DNA of 64,000 nt from Tubiluchus corallicola (taxonomy: Eukaryota > Priapulida > Priapulimorpha > Priapulimorphida > Tubiluchidae). Below, one piece after another: positions 57,561 through 64,000 of this stretch. The first letter of the stretch is position 1, and each line of letters starts with the position of its first letter. The stretch spans positions 1-64,000 of the forward strand of contig JAQGDQ010000466.1 in assembly GCA_030141605.1 (NCBI GenBank), written 5' to 3'. A model generated the notes under the pieces. The model did no database searches. It was not told the origin of the DNA and saw nothing but the letters and a program-made list of their open reading frames with translations. A program made the translations under genes and the position numbers.

Positions 57561-60248
57561 TGAATCAGCACTGCTACGCAACATGTTATCACTTTTTGTG
57601 CACATGGCAAAATCTGGCAAAAATGTGAACACTACAATAAAAGCTTACTGTGGATGCATCCAACCGCTGTTAACAAAAACGGCAATACGGCTTTGATTTG
57701 GTGCGATAAACATGAATTAAATTTTGTCTAGTCTACTAAATAGTTACCTATAGTTTGATGTTGTTTTTGTTTTACAATAACATTCAAAATATTTGTTCAT
57801 TAAACAGATATATGATTAATAATGCATGAATGTTCCACAGATTGTTTATCAACCTTTTTGGTGTTCAATTTGGAGAGACTGAGAAATATACAAGCAAAAA
57901 TGATAATCAGCGCTACACAATTTTACAAGCAAGAATTTCGTGAAATGGAATCTCGAACTAACTCGTAGTTGTCTGTCAAGGTGGAGATAACAAAAAAGTG
58001 GTACAGCAAAAAACTGTGTTGAAGCACAATTTCCAAAGCAGAGTTAAATTAGACAACTAAAATTATCCCCCCCCCCCAGTATAGCCCTAACAATAAACAC
58101 ATAGTATGTTATTTTCCCCTGTGCCATTTTTTGTTGTGCCATTTTTCCTGTACTCTATTTGTGAAACATGCTCTATAAAAATGTTTAACAAGAAACAATA
58201 TCAACAACAAAAGCAACAAGATTTACAGCTTTTTGAAAACTTATAGTGTACTAGCTTATTTTACCAGTGGTTAGAACAGGTTAGATTGCAAAACACATTA
58301 TTTGTAAAGTTCTGTGTAATGGTTATAATTGAGATATTGAGTTATGTATCCTTGAATGTAAAAACTGCATTTTTTTCTTTTTGACATCTTCATATGACAT
58401 ACTTAATAAAAATGTCAAAATAATCTCGTTTAGTCTACGAAATTGTCTAACTTTGCGCTATTCTATTTCTCAAATCTTTCACTGGCATCTTTTATAAGAT
58501 GTTCAGGTTTGCTTAAATTAATCAAGAATTTTAAAATGAGGGAATATATTTTTTATTATATTGGGTGTAGAATATTTACAGATCAGATTAATTTCACAAG
58601 AAGTTTAATCTTCCAGAGAGTCCGTTTATACAGCGCATTTGTTCAAATTTCTGATGAGACTCCTAGGTAACATTTACTCTATGAACAACAATTGATTGTT
58701 TCCATTAAGATTTAGACAACAAAATGCTGCATTAAGCAAACTGTTTAAAGTGCAACAAAACTATTAAAATTAACATAATTATGGAAATAAAATGTAAAGA
58801 AACTTGATGAGTAAAGTCTTGTCTTGAGATTCTCCTGTGCTGGAGATGCCGAGCTATGTAACATGCTTACAGTATTGTTTAGTTTTCGGTCCCTCCACAA
58901 CCTGCTGATGGGTGATTCGACGGCTGATGACACTAAATGATTTGCGTCTTGGCAATTTCATGTCAACTGTGCCACATTGTGTCTTTCTAGAGAATTTCTT
59001 TTTTTTTGAAGCCACTTTAGTTTTTAAACAGTTTTTATAATTCGTCTTTTATGATGCACCTTTTTATCATTGAAAAGTTTGCAAACAAATAATTTTTCAA
59101 ACAAATTTGGTTTGTTTTGTTTCTTAAGAACTCCAGTTTGTTTAAGTATTTGAACCGCGAGCTACAGACAAAGCACACGCCCTAGATACTAAGAGTTACC
59201 TGAAATAAGTGATTCTAGTTTCTAATAATTTAAGTCTGAGAAATAATTCTGATTGCTTTGCAGCCGCCTAACAAAGAGATGCATGAAATTTCACAATAAG
59301 CTGCTGTGATTATAGTTGTCTGCAAACATCTTAAAGCTGACATTGAATATTAAAGTGAACAGAGCTGTCAGACAGCTGCATTTTGCCGGATTAAATTAAG
59401 AACTGATTACTCAAGATTCCATGAGAAAAGAAATCTCATAGTTTTGTTTTGTCTACAGTTTAAAAGGATATGTAGAGTATTACTATAAAACTACTTTTTG
59501 TATAAGCAAGAACATTTTTTGGCAGTGGAGGTAGAGCGATATAATCTTAATTATCATCATCATTATCACTATCAGCAGCAGGAGCCGCAACAGCAGCAAC
59601 AACAACAACATGGAGAGTACAGCAGAGCTGCAGCGATAAGGTCAAGAGTCATGAAAACACCGCTGCTGTGAGAAAGATTATTTTAAAAAACAGTTGTAGA
59701 CACAAAAGTTCCCTCAATAATTAGAATGTTTCAAAATTTTCTAAATGGTGTTGCATTAATTGGAACTTCAGTGTTTAGTTTGGTGAGCATTTAAAATCTG
59801 GTCATTACCCAGTAGTTCTGCTAAGTATTTTTTGAAATTTGCTGAACCACTTCAAAAAATTACATTATCATTATCAGTCATTATTAAATTCTAGACAGAA
59901 TTGCGAGGGATTAAAATCTTCCTTTCTTGTAAGGCATAATCTGTGTGTCACACAGTACTTCAAATGATGCCAATGACTAAATTGAGGACAGAATTATTAA
60001 GGAAGCAAAGACCTCAAAATATTTTGTGCATAAATCCACTTATAATCAACAATAAGTGAACGTCTACCTTTTGTTCCTTTATTTACCTAACGCCAAGCCA
60101 GCAGCAGGGGTGGGCCCGTCGGCACTCGTCGGTGGGCCCGTTTCGAAGAATAAACTCCCAGGTGCGGTTCGCGGAGACCTTTCATTTGACGTATAGATCG
60201 TCAATAATACTGCTGTCATCAGAGCTGTAGCCTCCACGGTTATATATC
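57561..60248. other. No gene seen
   Basis: AT-rich. Small CAG/CAA-rich run at 59575-59610. No coding sequence or RNA gene that I can support. Confidence 0.4.
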
Positions 60249-60276
60249 CATATAATATATATATATATATATATAT
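60249..60276. repeat. (TA)n microsatellite flanking the solo LTR
   Basis: AT repeats that border the second solo LTR on its left; a matching (TA)n run lies on its right at about 60684-60712, consistent with insertion into a (TA)n tract. Confidence 0.9.
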
Positions 60277-60683
60277 TGTACTACCGGGCTGTGATGAGAT
60301 GAAATGTAATGCTGGCAAGGGAATACAGTAGACTTCTCAGGTGTACATGTGAACGTGGCTTTATCGACCACAGACTCGTTTTCTGCCCTTGTGTTAAGCC
60401 ACTAGTCACGTGCACACCTGGTCTTATAAAAAGGGAAGGTCTGCTGCAGACCCTTGTCAGTGGTCGTGTTTTTCATTGCAGCTCTATTCACATTTCACAG
60501 GCTTTGCGGCAAACTCCTTTCTTCTAGGTAAGCTGTTTGTTCCTTATTGGGGGTGTGATATGTGGTAATAAATTTTAATTTCGACTCTATTATTCGGGTT
60601 CTGTTTTGGTTAAGGCATTGAACAACTTAATTGAGACATGCCGCACGCCGCGGTGCCATCTGTAAAAAGCAGACAGCAGTCCA
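60277..60683 (+). repeat. Solo LTR, copy 2
   Basis: 407 bp, same family and orientation as 35465-35872: GGGCTGTGATGAGATGAA near the start, TTATAAAAAGGGAAGGTCTG (TATA box) near 60423, AATAAATTTTAATTTCGAC, and GACAGCAGTCCA at the end. Flanks are ATAT and ATAC. No body of an LTR element adjoins it. Confidence 0.7.
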
Positions 60684-60714
<31 letters not shown>

Positions 60715-60729
60715 CCACCGAAAAACTCA

Positions 60730-60930
60730 CAACAACTCACACCACATCACACCATCTTACCACGCCAATCTCAATACACCATACCACACACACCATACTA
60801 CCCTTGGAATAGCAAACCAATCCTCATCACAGCAACCAAATGCTCCACTCACAGCACACCACACATCCACCCACAACACTACACCAACACCATCCCACCG
60901 GACTTTCCACACCACACCACTAGGTAGGAA
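60730..60930. repeat. CAC/ACC-rich low-complexity tract
   Basis: Irregular ACACCACA/CATACC repeats; open frames rich in His, Thr and Pro are artefacts. Comparable to the complement of 41225-41355. Confidence 0.75.
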
Positions 60931-61476
60931 ACTTGGTACGATTCGTGGTTAGAAACGTGGAAACACAGTATGCGGGCGAATGCGTGGTAGGAACATTGCT
61001 GTTGGTATGAATCTCCCTGCACAGTTATGCTGGGCCCAGCCATCGTATAGTTGACTAAAAAATGTTAAATTTCATTAGGTTTATCCAGCTGAGTTTTTTT
61101 TTTGAAGCATTTGAATTGACTATGTGAACCATTTCTATATTGTCACGTTAACTCTTATTGCGTTTTGAAAGCGTTTGTTTACAAAAGAACTTTTACGCTG
61201 GCATTAGTTTTTTTTTGCGAGAATCGAAAATAATTAAATATCCCCTTTATTATTATTATCATTAAAAATCCTGTTGTTTGGGTGATTGTATTCCTAGAGA
61301 ATTAAGGTAAAACCTAAAGCATTGTTCACACTGTCTTACGCGGACTTATGTGCTAATTTTTACTAAATTTTGGTCAATCAAGGTATAACTCGTGACAGCG
61401 GGACTGCTTGGCAAAACATCCTAACAACAATTTAACATTTTCTTAGACACGCTGTCACAAGGTTATAACCGCTACA
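60931..61476. other. No gene seen
   Basis: Gap between low-complexity sequence and a Gypsy remnant. Confidence 0.35.
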
Positions 61477-61500
61477 CCTATTGTCACTAATGAGCCAAAA

Positions 61501-62250
61501 ATGGATGCAGAAACAGAAATTCTTGAGAAAAGCATCCTGGAATTTTTGTGTTGTGTTGTAACAAGATCACAGGCTCAAATTAACGAAGATAGCAGCTCAG
61601 AAGAAGTGGAGGACAAAGATAGTTCACCACTGTCTACCTTCTCAAGAGAGAACCAAAGTGGTTCAACGGCTTTAAGCCACACGTCTTACACCAACATTAT
61701 CTCTGAATCAAGAGGAACTTATTAAGGCACAGCTATTTTCTCTTGTCATGTCACAAGAGAATGTTTCAGAAGGCAACTACATGCAGTCCAAAGTGCTCAT
61801 GACAAAGTGGAAACCAGCAGATGCTCCTGCAGATGAAGATTGGCATCTACACCACCAAATTGTAGTATCACAATGTTACCTCAAAGTCAAGGAGCTTTGG
61901 AGCACTACCACCAAACTTTTAAAACAATGAAAACTTACTGCATTTAATATGCAAAGGATTGGGATAAAGGCATCAATTTCCTTATGTTTGCTACGCATGA
62001 TATTACTTCGGGACATTGGGTTTTACCCCCCTTTGAACTGGTGTTTGGCCACCGTGTTCGTTAAAGAACAATGGCATCAGGAACAGTAGCCAGAAAGCAA
62101 TCTGCTAGATTATGTACGCAGCTTTAAAGAAACACTTTACAGGGCGTGTGAATTAGCCAATGAGAACTTGAAAACGTACGACAAGCATGCTCAATGTAGC
62201 TCATTCACAGTAGGTGATAAAGTACTCATTTATCAATGTCAACTGCGTTA
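61501..62250 (+). pseudogene. Gypsy-type LTR retrotransposon pol remnant (RNase H end to integrase C-terminus)
   Basis: In successive plus-strand frames: VVTRSQAQ (end of the RNase H region), then NQEELIKAQ and SKVLMTKWKPADAPADEDWH leading to HQIVV (before the integrase zinc finger), then, after a large gap, KDWDKGINFLMFATHD and PPFELVFGHRVR (end of the catalytic core), then YRACELANENLK-like and FTVGDKVLI (C-terminal domain). The catalytic core is deleted and frames are broken, so it is dead. It stops close to the end of the sulfotransferase gene on the opposite strand. Confidence 0.78.
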
Positions 62251-62402
62251 TCCAAAAATGACATCATAACCCTGTTGATACCCGACTACCGATTTCCGAT
62301 ACCAACAATACCAAGGGATTCTTGCTATGCCTACAGACACAACAATTTATACATATTAACAATAAACCATTCAAACACGACGTATATAAACACCTCCTGA
62401 AA

Positions 62403-63529
62403 CTAGTTTGTCCCTAAAACTATCTTAACATTTGGGTGCTGATTGTAGCCTGCAGTTCTTAAGTATTCATTACACTCTGTGTTGATAACATGTAAATCCG
62501 CTGCACTCAAATCTGACGACCAGCTCTCGGAGCGCAGTTTCATCTCAGAGTTAGCAACCTCATTTCTCTCTCTCATTTCATAATCTAACCAAACTTTCAG
62601 CTGATCTGTTTCTTGGAGACCTGTAAATAGTAGCAGCTTTTTTCCCATGCCAACAGGATCCCTGTCTAGTTCCTCATAGCGTAGCAGCATGTACTGTTTG
62701 GGATATTTCCTAGCAATTACTTTGGTTGTTTCCAACTCTTCTACCATATATCTGCACAAATCTGAAACGTCTGAAATAAGTTTTGTATTGCCTTCTTTTG
62801 CATGACGAAGCCATCCCCGAGGGTCACGGATGAGGTGTATGACTCTGACATCTATCAGTGGGTCATTAAATAAAGGAACCACGTCTATTAGTCTGGCACG
62901 TATGGTTTTAATCGCCACGTGTTTGTACATCTTGCACAATTCTTTATATTTTGTGTGATTTGTCACCAAGCCTTTTGCAACCGGTCTCAAACAGACGTTC
63001 AAACGTCCGAGTTTTTTCTTCCCTTTCGTTCCACGAGGAGACAATGGGCCTGTCAGGTGACAGTATCTCTCTGCATGATTAACATTGATAAGAGAAAGTT
63101 GCATTAGAGCCAGCGCCTGTTTGTAATGCAGTGGCAGTGGCCAGAAACCATTAGGTTTACACTGTACAGCATCAGCGAATATCATAGACTTCACTTTACT
63201 CAAAACTGATGCATTAGTTTTTGCTTGATCTATCAGGTCTTTCATGTCTCCACCTGTTTTTCTTGCCATTTTGTCTAACCAGTTAAAATCTGGTGCTAAT
63301 GTCCTCACATTGAACCCTGCGTGTAGAGGCTCGTATATGTAAGACACGTCGCCATGGTTATTAAAGAAGCTGCCGGTAAATGTTGATCCGGAGTGAAATC
63401 GACTTAGCACAATTATTCCCTTCTTTCTAGATGTCAGGTGATCTGAGAGACTCAACTGACCTAGTTCCAAGTGGTCTTTTTTATGATTGTTCTCTTCTAA
63501 CAAAAGGCCTCCTGCTTTTCTAGCAATAT
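62403..63529 (-). CDS. Carbohydrate sulfotransferase, CHST1-7 (Gal/GalNAc/GlcNAc 6-O-sulfotransferase) type, last exon
   Basis: These Golgi enzymes use PAPS to 6-O-sulfate Gal, GalNAc or GlcNAc in keratan sulfate, chondroitin sulfate or mucin-type glycans. The exon starts after acceptor TTTACTTTGCAG (63530-63532 region), phase 1, and runs to TAG at 62403-62405, about 375 residues. Numbering from codon 63551: IIVLSRFHSGSTFTGSFF (46-63) is the 5'-phosphosulfate-binding loop, YIYEPLHAGF (71-80) the conserved E-P-L block, VRVIHLIRDPRGWLRHAK (235-252) the 3'-phosphate site, YMLLRYEELDRDPVG (287-301) and the C-terminal W...EC..Y....GY block (344-369). Upstream exon(s) with the membrane anchor should lie beyond 63552, perhaps outside the window. 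The specific acceptor is not decidable. Tail to tail with a Gypsy fragment. Confidence 0.9.
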
Positions 63530-63551
63530 CTGCAAAGTAAAGTCCAGACAA

Positions 63552-64000
63552 CTTTAAACAGGCTTGCCTGCTGCTTCATAGACCGTAATATTTTTGATGG
63601 GGAATGCTGTTAGAATAAATACTTGTTAAAAAAGTAAAACACCAAAATATTATGACGAATTATCATGTCTAGTTGACAATTTTAGGTTATATAAGGTGAA
63701 CTAAACTAAGAATGAAAAACAGCATAGCAGCTACACCACTAAAACATGTTTATTTATTAACTCGAAATTTCAATTATTTTATGCTCTTACTTTCATGCAT
63801 TTAAAATTTAGAATAAAACAAACAATTGCATTAGGCAGCAACACTAGAATACGTAAAATGATAACAATCAAAGTTAAATTATTTACGTAATGCAGAAATT
63901 ACAGTGGGTGTTTTATCAGGTAGCTCTACTATCCTTATTAAGAAAACAGCTGATAATAACTATTTTAGCAAATAAATATAAGCACGTAAATTTGTGCATT
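63552..64000. other. Intron of the sulfotransferase gene, no exon seen
   Basis: Upstream of the splice acceptor of the minus-strand gene; AT-rich with no recognisable coding sequence to the window edge. Confidence 0.45.

Overview
The window is nuclear DNA of an invertebrate animal. It is AT-rich, its genes are split by introns with GT-AG junctions, and it is full of retrotransposon and DNA-transposon debris of kinds common in aquatic invertebrates (BEL/Pao, Gypsy, non-LTR, hAT, piggyBac-like). The sequence alone does not let me name the phylum.

Every host-type gene I can recognise belongs to glycan synthesis or modification. On the minus strand there is a GT31 beta-1,3-galactosyltransferase exon with an in-frame stop (3352-3904). 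A frameshifted FkbM-type methyltransferase follows at 8104-8917. On the plus strand a three-exon GT49 (B4GAT1-like) glycosyltransferase has exons at 11488-12405, 16318-16444 and 29883-30199. Back on the minus strand are an intact single-exon FkbM paralogue (32695-33648), the last exon of a CHST8-14-type carbohydrate sulfotransferase (43188-44101) and the last exon of a CHST1-7-type carbohydrate sulfotransferase (62403-63529). All are the sort of proteins expected to act in the Golgi lumen.

The main discovery is in GT49 intron 2. A 3.7-kb non-autonomous hAT element (ends 16521 and 28299, TSD CATGGGTC) was invaded by an 8.07-kb BEL/Pao LTR retrotransposon (18954-27019, TSD CCAAG). The two 394-bp LTRs differ at one base, so the insertion is young. 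The long gag-protease-RT frame of this element contains, in frame and without introns, an almost complete glycogenin (GT8) catalytic domain (about 20573-21343). It sits between the gag coiled coil and the conserved DUF1759-like gag region. Most glycogenin active-site positions and the acceptor tyrosine position are retained; the DxD motif reads ESD. The pol region downstream is broken by a deletion and several frameshifts. This looks like a retrotransposon that captured a host enzyme cDNA and now depends on a helper, much as transducing retroviruses do.

Other regions: 1-413 is a foldback element with perfect 71-bp inverted repeats; 1.7-7.7 kb holds decayed piggyBac, BEL and non-LTR pieces; 35465-35872 and 60277-60683 are two related solo LTRs; 36.6-41.1 kb and 53-57.6 kb carry inverted copies of one complex repeat family with 100-bp and 68-bp internal tandem repeats, flanking the CHST8-14-type exon; 51.1-52.5 kb has its own inverted ends; 61.5-62.3 kb is a Gypsy pol remnant lying tail to tail with the last sulfotransferase gene. 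The remaining long stretches are AT-rich with no gene I can support.
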